Assembly (NCBI RefSeq): GCF_001435525.1 | Contig: NZ_AZDP01000053.1 | Coordinates: 17,706 to 55,156 of the forward strand | Direction of reading: 5' to 3' | DNA length: 37,451 nucleotides | DNA from: Levilactobacillus koreensis JCM 16448 | Lineage (GTDB): Bacteria > Bacillota > Bacilli > Lactobacillales > Lactobacillaceae | Shown here: positions 1 through 8,014 of the stretch, piece after piece | Layout of the letters: each line of letters begins with the position of its first letter | How positions within the stretch are numbered: the first letter of the stretch is position 1 | Translations under genes and position numbers: made by a program | Notes under the pieces: generated by a model | Told to the model about the DNA's origin: nothing | The model's database searches: none | The model's input: the letters and a program-made list of their open reading frames with translations, nothing else

Positions 1-38
1 CCCAATTGATAGTGAGGTTACATTCATTACCTCACGCT

Positions 39-205
39 GTGTAAGCCGAGAGGTCGGCAGATATGGGCTCAGGCGCGTCGTTCTGCTTGGTCGGCGTTTC
101 TTGCCGGCTTAGCAGAAAACCAACCTTGTAGACTCGGTTCTTTCGAGGCTTCAAGTTGTGTTCGCACCGCTCCAGCCCATATCTGCCGGCCGGTAAGGCG
201 AAGGG
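39..205 (+). repeat. type B structured repeat, copy B1 (complete)
   Basis: A 167-nt intergenic element running from GTGTAAGCCGAGAGG to GGTAAGGCGAAGG. A perfect 15-bp outer stem pairs 55-69 (CGGCAGATATGGGCT) with 174-188. Inside lie a hairpin TTCTGCT (81-87)/AGCAGAA (111-117) with inner CGGC/GCCG, and a central hairpin CTTGTAG-a-CTCG (125-136)/CGAG-g-CTTCAAG (144-155). A second full copy lies inverted at 3016-3177 and a third starts at 37412. The first 40 nt are identical to the third copy. It lies downstream of yfhO and may also act in ending its transcription. A short GTGAGGT/ACCTCAC hairpin (12-35) precedes it. It has no coding capacity. Confidence 0.85.
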
Positions 206-312
206 CCCACCAGGTTGCCTAGTTTTAGTCCCACTGTTGTTGCTAGAACGGGCATGATTGGTGTTTTAGAACTTTCAACCTTTAGTTTGACTAATTTTAG
301 AGTTGGTCAGGT

Positions 313-2943
313 TTACTGCCGTTTCCGGAGGAGCCACCAGCCGCCAAGTAGAACAATGAGTGTACCACCGCTGACGAGCAGGCCAACGTTTAAGAGTGGT
401 GGCCAGTAGGATAAAGTGACCGTGCTATTACCCTGAGGAAGCTTGATGGCGGTGAACATGTTTAACGTCTTATGAGTCTTAGCAGGCTTGCCATTGACCG
501 TTGCGTGCCATCCCTTCGAGTAAGGGATGGAGGTGTTCAAGACTTGGTTGCGCTGGGTCGTGGTAATCGTGCCACTGAAGTAACGGTTGGAGTGCTTCGT
601 CAGGTGCCAAGGTTGGGTTTGCAGCTGCTTGACTGCCCGTTTAAACTTGGCCGTGTTCAGACGATACAGCGTGAAGTTTTCGAGCCACAACGAACCCTTT
701 TTCAGCTGAATCGTTAACTTCTGAGTCTTGCCCTTAGCGTGATCAGCTGCACTCACCAGAATCGTATTGCGGTAAGTCTTGTATTGGTCCAGTTGCTTAC
801 CGTTCAGGATAAAGGTGGCGTTATCGGGATTGACCGTGGAACCAAAGGTTAGGTAGTAGGCATCGTTACTCGTGGGTTTAAACGTCAACGTGATTTTGGC
901 AGGCTTCAGCAGGTTCTTCTTCTGCAGCATTGCGCCAGTAATTTTGGTTTGCTGGCCGATGTTTTGGAAGTCGACCTGATTGAAGTTTTCCGCAGTATAG
1001 AGATGTTGGTCACTCGGATTACCCGTCAGTGCTGCCAGCCAATTGGCCTGGTATTGAGCCGGATCAGCCGTTTTGTTCTTTAAGGTTAAAATCTGAGAAC
1101 CAGTGGCGTAGCCCATTGGAAGCGCGTATGGGTTACGGTAAGTCGTGGCCCAGTGGTCCTGATTGGTGATGTGGTAGTCAGCCAGATCGGCTTTATTGGT
1201 CGATGCCGGTAAAATACTAGTGCCAGCCAGCGCACCGGACAACTGCTTTTGCTGGAAGTAGTACTTCATGTTCAGCAGGGAGTCGGTGACCAGGGTACCA
1301 TTACTGTATTCGACGAACCCATCGCCGTCTGGATTCCCGATGTTACCAAAGAAGGTCGGTGTAGTCTTGGGCAGAACGGAGGAGAAGACGCCCCCACCAT
1401 TGTAGCCCGTTTGGAAGGCATCGCCCTTAGTCCGCAAGAAGGTCTTGCCGATACGGTAGGCGCCGGTGTCCTTCTTTTGAACGCGATCGACCAGCTGTTG
1501 TAGCTCGTTGGTATAGTTGCCATATTCGCCCTGCGAGACGTAACTGATGTTGTTGAGCGAAATAAAAGCGTTCGCACTGACCTCGGTAACACCAATGACG
1601 AAGAAGGCCAGTGGGTAGATCCAGTGGTGATGAATCGGTAGCGTTGTCAGGGCGAGGGCGAAGATAATAAATAACAGCCCAAGTAAAATCTGACTCCAGG
1701 ATAAGAACGCAAACTTCTTCAGATTGAGCGCCACATAGGCACTACCAGCCACCACTATCAAAGTGACAATGGCGATTGCCAGCCAACCGGGTTGAAAGTC
1801 ATTGGTCAACGTTTGGGCAGCCAACCAAATTAGCCAGAAGCTGACGATAAACGAGAATCGGTACGGATACCAAACGGGGAACTGACCGGCATGCCACAGC
1901 AGGTCTAATGGTTGGACACACAGGGATAGAGCGAGAAAAACGGTGACGATACCTGCCGTAAGGCGACTTCTGAGGCGGATACGCCGGTCGCTGAAGAAGA
2001 ACAAGCTACCCAACAAGGCAATGGCACCAATGAATAGGTTGGCCGTTCCATCGGGCATCTGATCGAAGTTAAAAGCCCCCATGAAAAATTTAGCAATCAT
2101 CTTGGGTGGAAAGAACTCAAACTTCCATTTAAAAGAGGTCACGGTGTATTGCGCCTTACTCTGTGAGAGCGACCACCAGGTTGGCAGGAGGACAAATGCC
2201 GCAAGTAGGCCACTGACAGCCGAGGTCCAGGCGAAGCTGAAGGTCTGACCCCAGAAGTGCCGCCAATTGGTGAATTGGTCGACGGCTAACCAGATAAAAG
2301 CGAGAATCATGAACAAACAGATCATGTAAGCCATGTAGTAATTTACAACTAACATCAGAGTCAGCCAGATAACGTAGGTCCGCCACTTGCCGGTCTGCAT
2401 CAGTAGGTAGAGCCCGTAAAAAATCAGGGGCAAGAGATAGGCGGCATCGAGCCACATCACGTTTAATTGGTTGGCAATTGACCACCCCATTAAGGCGTAG
2501 GCCGTGGCGAAGGTTATCGCCTTTAGGTCGGTCTGCTTGGTGGTTTTATCTAGTAACCAGGCGAACGTCAGACCAGAGAGACCGTATTTGAACACGGTCA
2601 GCAGGAAGACCCCGGTCGTGAGCAATGTTCCCGGACATAAGAGTAGAATCCAGTTTAGCGGACTTAACAGGTAATAAGACCAAGTCCCCAGCATTTCGCC
2701 GCCTAGACCGTTGGCAAAGGAATAAAAGATGCTGCTAGGATCGTGCAGGAGTGCCCGTCTGAGGTAGGCAAAGAAGTCGATGTACTGCTGGCCTAAATCC
2801 ACGGTCAACAGGCTACTAGAGCCAAATGGGGCCATCTGACGGTAGATAAAGTAGACCGTCATCAGAATAAAGGGCGTTAAGAAAGCCCCAAGTAGGGTAA
2901 ATTGACGTTGGGTCAAAGACCAGCGCCGTTTTCGTGCTTGCAA
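313..2943 (-). CDS. yfhO: YfhO family multi-membrane glycosyltransferase-like protein
   Basis: Large polytopic membrane protein of 876 aa. In Bacillus and Listeria, YfhO-type proteins act at the outer membrane face to add sugars from lipid carriers to lipoteichoic acid, together with a CsbB-type transferase. The N-terminal half shows about a dozen hydrophobic segments (from FTLLGAFLTPFILMTVYF on). A long extracellular region follows (about residues 480-850), and a final hydrophobic helix sits before the C-terminal RKRQ. I place the start at a TTG (MQARKRRWSL), because GAGGT lies 7 nt upstream of it. A GTG three codons earlier would overlap that ribosome site. No partner transferase is in view. 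The gene stands alone, bracketed by inverted type B repeats. The family is clear. The LTA role is inferred from homologues. Confidence 0.88.
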   Translation of the reverse strand: MQARKRRWSLTQRQFTLLGAFLTPFILMTVYFIYRQMAPFGSSSLLTVDLGQQYIDFFAYLRRALLHDPSSIFYSFANGLGGEMLGTWSYYLLSPLNWILLLCPGTLLTTGVFLLTVFKYGLSGLTFAWLLDKTTKQTDLKAITFATAYALMGWSIANQLNVMWLDAAYLLPLIFYGLYLLMQTGKWRTYVIWLTLMLVVNYYMAYMICLFMILAFIWLAVDQFTNWRHFWGQTFSFAWTSAVSGLLAAFVLLPTWWSLSQSKAQYTVTSFKWKFEFFPPKMIAKFFMGAFNFDQMPDGTANLFIGAIALLGSLFFFSDRRIRLRSRLTAGIVTVFLALSLCVQPLDLLWHAGQFPVWYPYRFSFIVSFWLIWLAAQTLTNDFQPGWLAIAIVTLIVVAGSAYVALNLKKFAFLSWSQILLGLLFIIFALALTTLPIHHHWIYPLAFFVIGVTEVSANAFISLNNISYVSQGEYGNYTNELQQLVDRVQKKDTGAYRIGKTFLRTKGDAFQTGYNGGGVFSSVLPKTTPTFFGNIGNPDGDGFVEYSNGTLVTDSLLNMKYYFQQKQLSGALAGTSILPASTNKADLADYHITNQDHWATTYRNPYALPMGYATGSQILTLKNKTADPAQYQANWLAALTGNPSDQHLYTAENFNQVDFQNIGQQTKITGAMLQKKNLLKPAKITLTFKPTSNDAYYLTFGSTVNPDNATFILNGKQLDQYKTYRNTILVSAADHAKGKTQKLTIQLKKGSLWLENFTLYRLNTAKFKRAVKQLQTQPWHLTKHSNRYFSGTITTTQRNQVLNTSIPYSKGWHATVNGKPAKTHKTLNMFTAIKLPQGNSTVTLSYWPPLLNVGLLVSGGTLIVLLGGWWLLRKRQ

Positions 2944-3015
2944 ATAAGCCACCTCAATCTTAAAAATAGTTGTGTTTCAAATAGTCATTCCGATAGCCTG
3001 GTGACACGGCGGGGT

Positions 3016-3177
3016 CCATTCGCCTTACCGGCCGCCAGATATGGGCTGGAACGGTGCGGGCACAACGTGAAGCCTCAAAAAAGCTGAGTCTTCAAGGTTG
3101 GCCTTCCACGTAAGCTCACCTACTGCCTAAGTAGAACGACGCGCCTGAGCCCATATCTGAGACCTCTCGGCTTACAC
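3016..3177 (-). repeat. type B structured repeat, copy B2 (complete, inverted)
   Basis: This 162-nt copy reads on the minus strand from GTGTAAGCC (3177) to GGCGAATGG (3016). The outer stem CAGATATGGGCT/AGCCCATATCTG is conserved over 12 bp. The second hairpin has TTCTAC/GTGGAA where B1 has TTCTGC/GCAGAA. The central hairpin has CTCA/TGAG where B1 has CTCG/CGAG. Paired changes like these indicate selection on a folded form. It lies upstream of yfhO, in opposite orientation to B1 on the other side of that gene. Confidence 0.85.
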
Positions 3178-3205
3178 TGGTAGTTCATGGCAGCTTTGAG
3201 CTATA

Positions 3206-3238
3206 TTGACATGGGTGTCATGAACACCATGTTAAAAT
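3206..3238 (+). promoter_or_regulatory. candidate promoter with internal palindrome
   Basis: TTGACA at 3206-3211 and TTAAAAT at 3232-3238 resemble -35 and -10 boxes, though the spacer is 20-21 nt, longer than ideal. The spacer is filled by an inverted repeat, ACATGG (3209-3214)/CCATGT (3227-3232), with TGT-CATGA-ACA inside, as expected for a repressor site. Transcription from here would run straight into repeat A1, about 35 nt downstream. No gene starts until 3726. Confidence 0.4.
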
Positions 3239-3280
3239 GTAGACTGTCTAATTTCAACGTGGTAAGTAACCAAAAATGTA

Positions 3281-3456
3281 AGCCGGAGGAGCCGGGGATG
3301 CAGCCAGCTGTGGCGACGATGTTAGTCGTACTTGCATCGTAGGACGACCTGAGAGACACACGTTCCTTGTGGCTTTCAGGCGAGTTGGAAGCCCGTTCTT
3401 TGGCTGGAGGCGTTCCCCATAGCAGATAGAATTTTTGGCAGCCGCAGTGCGGTTAA
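3281..3456 (+). repeat. type A structured repeat, copy A1 (long form)
   Basis: Starts AGCCGGAGGAG and ends in a GCCG-cag-tgCGGT hairpin. The outer pairing GCCGGGGAT (3291-3299)/ATTTTTGGC (3431-3439) is kept through four G-T wobbles. An ACGATG/CATCGT hairpin comes next. The central hairpin is CCTGAGAG (3348-3355)/CTTTCAGG (3373-3380) with inner CACA/TGTG. An AGCC/GGCT hairpin and the block GCGTTCCCCATAGCAG follow. It sits in the long leader region of pbp2B, on the same strand. Confidence 0.75.
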
Positions 3457-3591
3457 ATCAAACTAACCTAATCGTTCCGATATGTTTGTTCACCTTGATA
3501 GTGTAATATACTAAAAGGAAACGTCACTTAATTAGCTCGAAAAGTTTAGATTTTGTAAAGAGCCCGACCAGTGCCTAAACGGTCGCCTGGG

Positions 3592-3642
3592 TTATGCTAG
3601 AATGACTAGTGTTATTTTGTCTAGGCTTCTAGAATAGCATAA
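3592..3642. promoter_or_regulatory. inverted repeat over an extended -10 element
   Basis: TTATGCTA (3592-3599) is the reverse complement of TAGCATAA (3635-3642), with CTAG/CTAG pairing inside. The left arm carries an extended -10 (TGC-TAGAAT, 3596-3603). A second extended -10, TGG-TAAAAT (3687-3695), lies closer to pbp2B and suits a short leader. The repeat could be an operator or an RNA hairpin upstream of the PBP gene. Confidence 0.35.
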
Positions 3643-3725
3643 AATCATTAAATTTCGGTAGCGGGATAGTGACTAGCGACGAAGTTTGGTAAAATAGGTG
3701 CAGTACAATAAGGAGCAGAGCTGTT

Positions 3726-5792
3726 GTGAAGAATTTTTATAATCGCGTTAGTAACCGGAATCAACGGTCTAGTGGCGGTCCCACGAAGTCACAGATCCCG
3801 TTTCGGTTAAATTTTCTTTTCATTATTGTTGCCCTGTTATTTGCGGCGCTGATTGGTCAGTTAGCGTACTTGCAAGTGATGTACGGGGCACAATTTAAGG
3901 CGGAGGTCAATTCGACCGACACCACGATTGAAACCACCAACGTTCAACGGGGGATGGTCTACGACTCAACAGGCAAGGTCTTGGTTGGGAATAAAGCCCA
4001 TCAAGCCATCTCCTATACCAAGGGGGTCAACGTCTTATCGACTAGCATGTACGATATTGCGAATAAGTTGGGCCATTACTTAACGGTTTCGACCAGTTCC
4101 TTAACGCCCCGGCAAGCCATTGATTACTATTTGACTGACGAAAAACGGTTAAAAGCGGTCGAGGGAAAGTTGTCTGGGACTAAGGGCATGTCACCCACCC
4201 AGTTGTACAACAAGGCGTTGAGTTATTTACAGGATGATTCATCATTTAAATTAACGAAAACGCAGCAGAACGCGGCCGCTATCTTTGCGAAGATGAGCGG
4301 GGCTTATGCACTTTCGACCACGTACATTAAGGATTCAGGCGTCTCGAGTACAGAAATTGCTCAGATCGGTGAGCATTTGTCCGAAATGCCAGGAGTTCAA
4401 GTCGGCACAAGTTGGTCACGAGATTATCCTAACGGGTCGTCGATCAGATCGATCATTGGGACGGTTTCGTCCGAAAAGACGGGGCTACCAAGTGATCGGG
4501 TCAATGAATTACTCGCACAGGGATACTCGCGAAATGACAGTGTGGGCCAATCTTACCTGGAACAAGAGTATGAATCCGTTCTGCGTGGGACTAAGGCCGA
4601 AAAGCAGGTGGAAGTTGCTGGGAACAATACGGTGACCAAGGAAGTTGAGAAGTATGGCGGTCAAAAGGGAGATAACCTCCAACTGACCATCAACTCTAAG
4701 TTCCAAAGCCAACTGCAATCACTGGTTCACTCTGCGGAATCCGGTGCGGGTGGTTATTCGACTGGGACGTATGCAATCGTGATGAACCCCAATACCGGTG
4801 GTGTCATTGGGATGGCCGGGGTCGATCGTGACCCGTCTACGGGTAAGATCACGACGAACGCCTTAGGTGCCATGAACAGTGATATCGTTATGGGGTCCGT
4901 TGTTAAGGGTGCCATGGTTTCCGGGGCATTGATGGACGGTGTGATCACGCCAGGAAACAACACGTTGACTGATAAAGTCATCAACGTTGGTGGGGTCAAG
5001 AAGTCTTCTTGGTTCAACCATAGTGGGAGTGCCAACATTGCGGTCAATGCCTCGACGGCGCTAGAAGTTTCTTCTAACTCCTACATGATGCAGTTAGCCA
5101 TGAAGGAAGCCAAGTTTGGCTACGTTCCAGGTTCTGCTTTGACCATGAACACCAGTATTTTTGCCAAGGAACGGGGTTACTTTAACCAATTTGGGTTAGG
5201 GGTCGCCACGGGAATTGACCTCCCCGGCGAAAGTACCGGTCTGAAGGGGTCAAGTAGCTTTGCCCACATTGGGAACGCGTTGGACTTGTCCTTTGGGAAC
5301 TACGATGCTTACACCGTGCTGCAGGTTGGTCAGTACATGTCAACGATTGCTAACGGTGGTACCCGGATTGCACCACACGTGGTTGATTCTATTCGTGGGA
5401 CCACGTCAACTGGTAAATTAGGGACCATTAAGTCGACGGTATCGCCAAAGGTCCTGAACCGTATCGGGATGACCGCTGCTGAAAAGCAACTGGTCAAAGA
5501 AGGATTGTACGATGTGGTCCATGGGTCCAACACCTACAAGACCGGTGGGAGTTTATCTTCCATTTCACCAGGAATCTCGGCCAAGACTGGGACGGCACAG
5601 ACTTACTATAAGGGTCACGAGACCGTTACGTTAAGTCTGGCGTCCTACGCACCGTCGAAGAATCCACAGGTGGTCGTGGCCTTAGCAATGCCGAACTTAG
5701 GCGTCAATGCCGAAGACAACAACATGCAATTGGCTAAAAAGATCTACGCGGCATACTGGAAGACGGTTCAGTCTAAAACAACGATTGAGTAG
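3726..5792 (+). CDS. pbp2B: class B penicillin-binding protein (PBP2b, transpeptidase)
   Basis: Peptidoglycan D,D-transpeptidase of 688 aa, anchored by one N-terminal membrane helix (about residues 29-50, LNFLFIIVALLFAALIGQLA) and acting outside the cell. The dimerisation domain follows the helix. The transpeptidase domain has the three active-site motifs: SVVK as SxxK, SSN as SxN in SSNSYMM, and KTG in SAKTGTAQT. The C-terminus ends without PASTA repeats. The start is GTG, with AGGAG 10 nt upstream. The length is normal for PBP2b of lactobacilli, which makes lateral wall in elongation. It stands upstream of rpmG rather than in the mra/dcw cluster, which separates it from FtsI. Assignment to PBP2b rather than another class B enzyme rests on this context. 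Confidence 0.9.
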   Translation: MKNFYNRVSNRNQRSSGGPTKSQIPFRLNFLFIIVALLFAALIGQLAYLQVMYGAQFKAEVNSTDTTIETTNVQRGMVYDSTGKVLVGNKAHQAISYTKGVNVLSTSMYDIANKLGHYLTVSTSSLTPRQAIDYYLTDEKRLKAVEGKLSGTKGMSPTQLYNKALSYLQDDSSFKLTKTQQNAAAIFAKMSGAYALSTTYIKDSGVSSTEIAQIGEHLSEMPGVQVGTSWSRDYPNGSSIRSIIGTVSSEKTGLPSDRVNELLAQGYSRNDSVGQSYLEQEYESVLRGTKAEKQVEVAGNNTVTKEVEKYGGQKGDNLQLTINSKFQSQLQSLVHSAESGAGGYSTGTYAIVMNPNTGGVIGMAGVDRDPSTGKITTNALGAMNSDIVMGSVVKGAMVSGALMDGVITPGNNTLTDKVINVGGVKKSSWFNHSGSANIAVNASTALEVSSNSYMMQLAMKEAKFGYVPGSALTMNTSIFAKERGYFNQFGLGVATGIDLPGESTGLKGSSSFAHIGNALDLSFGNYDAYTVLQVGQYMSTIANGGTRIAPHVVDSIRGTTSTGKLGTIKSTVSPKVLNRIGMTAAEKQLVKEGLYDVVHGSNTYKTGGSLSSISPGISAKTGTAQTYYKGHETVTLSLASYAPSKNPQVVVALAMPNLGVNAEDNNMQLAKKIYAAYWKTVQSKTTIE

Positions 5793-5868
5793 GGCTGAAA
5801 GCTTAGTGGCAAAGGGTTTTTGACAGCTGTTAAGTATTTTTCCTTAACATATTTGGGATTATGACTGG

Positions 5869-5894
5869 TAATTGCGCCGGATTAATGGTAATAT
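5869..5894 (+). promoter_or_regulatory. candidate rpmG promoter
   Basis: An extended -10 (TGG-TAATAT, hexamer 5889-5894) lies about 55 nt upstream of the rpmG start. The -35 region 17 nt further up (TGGTAA) is weak. The ribosome site GGGAGG is at 5936-5941. Confidence 0.4.
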
Positions 5895-5950
5895 ATTACG
5901 AGTTAAGGGCTCTAGCCTGTAATTCTGAACAAGTTGGGAGGTTACCCACA

Positions 5951-6100
5951 ATGCGTGTACACATCACTTTAGAATGTACAGAATGCCACGAACGCAATTA
6001 CTTATCCAGCAAGAACCGGCGTAATAACCCGGACCGGGTTGAATTTAAGAAATACTGCCCACGTGACCGGAAAGTAACTTTGCATCGTGAAACTAAGTAA
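5951..6100 (+). CDS. rpmG: 50S ribosomal protein L33
   Basis: Small basic protein of 49 aa on the large ribosomal subunit. It begins [18 protein letters not shown] and keeps the first Cys pair (C-T-E-C). The second zinc cysteine pair is reduced to a single Cys in the segment KKYCPRDRK, so the intact C+ four-cysteine site is lost. It may be one of two L33 copies, as is common in lactobacilli, but the other would lie outside this window. The ATG has GGGAGG upstream. It has its own probable promoter and a strong terminator directly after the stop, so it is monocistronic. Confidence 0.95.
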   Translation: MRVHITLECTECHERNYLSSKNRRNNPDRVEFKKYCPRDRKVTLHRETK

Positions 6101-6129
6101 GGTACGGGCGAGAGTCCGCACCTTTTTTT
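6100..6129 (+). terminator. rho-independent terminator of rpmG
   Basis: AGGT-a-CGG / CCG-c-ACCT stem with loop gcgagagt, followed by seven T residues, starts at the last base of the rpmG stop codon. Confidence 0.85.
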
Positions 6130-6227
6130 GTAGTCAAAAGTTGAAGGGTGAACAGTATTTTTGATACTGGTTGTATGTAGCCTGGCAACATGCTTAATAT
6201 GGAAATTGAGTTGATGGATTCTTCGAC

Positions 6228-6297
6228 TTGCCGGCTGCCGGATATGAGTGGGAACGGTGCGGACACGTCTGAGTCTGTATTTGCCGGTCCCACGATT
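6228..6297 (-). repeat. type B repeat remnant (B4, internally deleted)
   Basis: Forward GCCGGCTGCCGGATATGAG and GGAACGGTGCGGACACG align with the 3' part of B2. AGACTCAG on the minus strand matches the start of its central hairpin, but the rest of that hairpin and the 5' arm are missing. GTGGGA/TCCCAC forms a new short stem. The 386-nt gap 6101-6486 otherwise holds the rpmG terminator, an A-type end at 6407 and no gene. Confidence 0.5.
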
Positions 6298-6406
6298 TAC
6301 GCGGCCACTTTTTCCAGTTTTGGCGCACATGAAGTTGTCTATCAAGACTTAAAGTAGGAAAACTATCTACATTTTTCAACGCTTGTTGCGGGAGAAGACA
6401 GTCTAA

Positions 6407-6427
6407 GCCGCAGTGCGACGAATTTAC
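6407..6427 (+). repeat. type A repeat 3' end fragment
   Basis: GCCGCAGTGCG followed by ACGAATTTACAC matches the end of complete copy A5 (GCCGGAGTGCGG then CAATTTCACAC). AGAAGACAGTCT just upstream (6393-6404) resembles the AGAAGACTGG part of type A, so this may be a deleted copy. Confidence 0.45.
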
Positions 6428-6486
6428 ACAATACCTTTACACAACGTCAAATTAAGAGAATGAGAATGGATTAGGGAGGCGCCACC

Positions 6487-7035
6487 ATGGCAACTAAGAA
6501 AGCATTACGGCAACAGACGATTCAAGCACTCAAGACCATGTCCGCAGAGGACCGACAAGTCGCTAGTGAGCAGCTTTATCAACAGTTGTGGGCACTACCG
6601 GAATGGCAATCGGCTAGCAAGATTGCAACCACCATTAGTAGTGGTTTTGAACTGGCAACGCAGCCAATCATCGACCAGGCCCATGCGGCGGGCAAGATTG
6701 TTGCCGTTCCCCAAACGTTGCCACACCGGCAGATGGCCTTTCATGTGGCGGACGACCACACTAACTTTGAACGGAGTAAGTTTGGCTTATTAGAACCCGT
6801 TGACGGTGAAATTATTGCTCCAGACCAATTTGACTTAATCGTTGTTCCCGGCCTCATCTTTGCGGCCACTAGGGAACGGTTGGGTTTTGGCGGTGGATAC
6901 TATGATCGCTACTTGCCCAAAACGACCGGGTTTAAGGTGGCACTGGCACTGCCTGCGCAACAAGCGAGTCAGCCTGGTTGGACCGTTGAATCATTTGATG
7001 TCAGATTAGATGCGGTTTTAGCCGCACAGTTATAG
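6487..7035 (+). CDS. fthC: 5-formyltetrahydrofolate cyclo-ligase
   Basis: Converts 5-formyl-THF to 5,10-methenyl-THF with ATP in the cytosol, returning a storage or inhibitory folate to the one-carbon pool (YqgN type). The 182 aa length is typical. The C-terminal signature RLGFGGGYYDRYLP is complete, and the N-terminal basic segment ATKKALRQQ that contacts nucleotide is present. The start ATG follows GGAGGC at about 8 nt. The rhomboid gene begins 17 nt after its stop, so it heads a run with rhomboid, yqgQ, glcK and the rhodanese gene, as in other Firmicutes. It works with FolD, which is encoded at 21907 in this window. Confidence 0.95.
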   Translation: MATKKALRQQTIQALKTMSAEDRQVASEQLYQQLWALPEWQSASKIATTISSGFELATQPIIDQAHAAGKIVAVPQTLPHRQMAFHVADDHTNFERSKFGLLEPVDGEIIAPDQFDLIVVPGLIFAATRERLGFGGGYYDRYLPKTTGFKVALALPAQQASQPGWTVESFDVRLDAVLAAQL

Positions 7036-7052
7036 AATAGAAAGGAAGCCTC

Positions 7053-7736
7053 GTGGTGACGCAACTTAAGTATCGTCTTAACCGGCTTAACCAGTATCCG
7101 TTCATGACAGTCGGTCTGATTGTGATCATGGTGCTGGTCTACGGCGCTATGACCTTGGCTGGTGGCAGCACCAACGTCAACGTCTTGATTACGTTTGGCG
7201 CTAAACTCAACGTTTTGATCCAGCAAGGAGAGTGGTGGCGCCTGATCACCCCAATCTTCCTGCACATTGGCTTCACGCATATCTTGATGAACATGATCAC
7301 CCTGTACTTTGTGGGGATGCAGATTGAGGCGGCCTTTGGGCATACGCGATTCTTAGCGATGTTTCTGATTGCCGGTATTGGGGGAAACGTGGCGAGCTTC
7401 TGTTTCTCAGATAGCCTGTCGGCGGGAGCCAGTACCGCAATCTTTGGCCTGTTTGGGGCCTTCCTGATGCTTGGCGAGTCCTTCTGGCAAAACCCGGTGA
7501 TTCGTCAAATCGCGCGAACTTTCATGGCCTTTATCGTCATGAATTTAGCGTTTGATATCTTTACGCCGGGCATCGATATTGCCGGTCACTTGGGCGGCCT
7601 GGTCGTGGGCTTTTTGGTAGCGTATACAGTAGGTGTCCCTCGAATTGGTAAGGTTAGTGTAATTAAGAGAATTGTGGCGTCTGTTGTTCTAATCGTTGGA
7701 TTGGTCTGGTTGTATTTACACGGCATGGCCCAGTAG
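7053..7736 (+). CDS. gluP: rhomboid family intramembrane serine protease
   Basis: Membrane protease of 227 aa that cleaves transmembrane helices within the bilayer. Six or seven hydrophobic segments are visible. The catalytic Ser lies in GASTAIFGLFGA, with T where most rhomboids have G (GxSG). The catalytic His lies in DIAGHLGGLVVG. The loop HIGFTHILMNM and a conserved E-W-W-R before it match the family. The B. subtilis homologue YqgP also has cytosolic domains, and this protein lacks them. The start is GTG 7053 or GTG 7056. AAGGAAG upstream is close to both. It sits between fthC and yqgQ, as YqgP does in Bacillus. Confidence 0.92.
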   Translation: MVTQLKYRLNRLNQYPFMTVGLIVIMVLVYGAMTLAGGSTNVNVLITFGAKLNVLIQQGEWWRLITPIFLHIGFTHILMNMITLYFVGMQIEAAFGHTRFLAMFLIAGIGGNVASFCFSDSLSAGASTAIFGLFGAFLMLGESFWQNPVIRQIARTFMAFIVMNLAFDIFTPGIDIAGHLGGLVVGFLVAYTVGVPRIGKVSVIKRIVASVVLIVGLVWLYLHGMAQ

Positions 7737-7779
7737 TCAACGAAAATGACTCGTGCAATTTCACGGAGGTTGTGGCACA

Positions 7780-8010
7780 ATGAAAACGTTATATGATGTT
7801 CAGCAGCTACTTAAAAAGTTCGGTATTTATGTGTACGTGGGCAAACGGCTTTGGGACATTGAGGTCATGGCACTGGAACTAGACCACTTGCGACAAGCAC
7901 GGGTGGTGGATGATCATACTTTTGTGCAGGCCAAGGTGGTTCTGACGCATGAACACCGATTAGAAGAACAACGAGCAAGAGATAAACACCAATCCATTGG
8001 AGGGATTTAG
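7780..8010 (+). CDS. yqgQ: YqgQ family protein (DUF910)
   Basis: Small cytosolic protein of 76 aa, function unknown. MKTLYDVQQLLKKFG and a strongly charged helical C-terminus match YqgQ, a three-helix-bundle protein encoded just before glucokinase in Firmicutes. The start is ATG 7780 because CACGGAGGT lies 9 nt upstream. A GTG further upstream would be inside that ribosome site's leader. The stop is 4 nt before glcK, so the two are probably translationally coupled. Confidence 0.9.
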   Translation: MKTLYDVQQLLKKFGIYVYVGKRLWDIEVMALELDHLRQARVVDDHTFVQAKVVLTHEHRLEEQRARDKHQSIGGI

Positions 8011-8014
8011 AGTT

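Noticed and set aside
39-205. T-box or other known riboswitch
   Set aside because: No GGTGG-type antiterminator bulge, no following biosynthetic gene on that strand, and copies occur in both orientations.
3016-3177. Insertion sequence
   Set aside because: No transposase frame and no visible target duplication. At most a non-autonomous element.
5998-6345. Minus-strand open frame of 115 codons
   Set aside because: It runs antisense over rpmG and a repeat remnant, has no ribosome site and unlikely composition.
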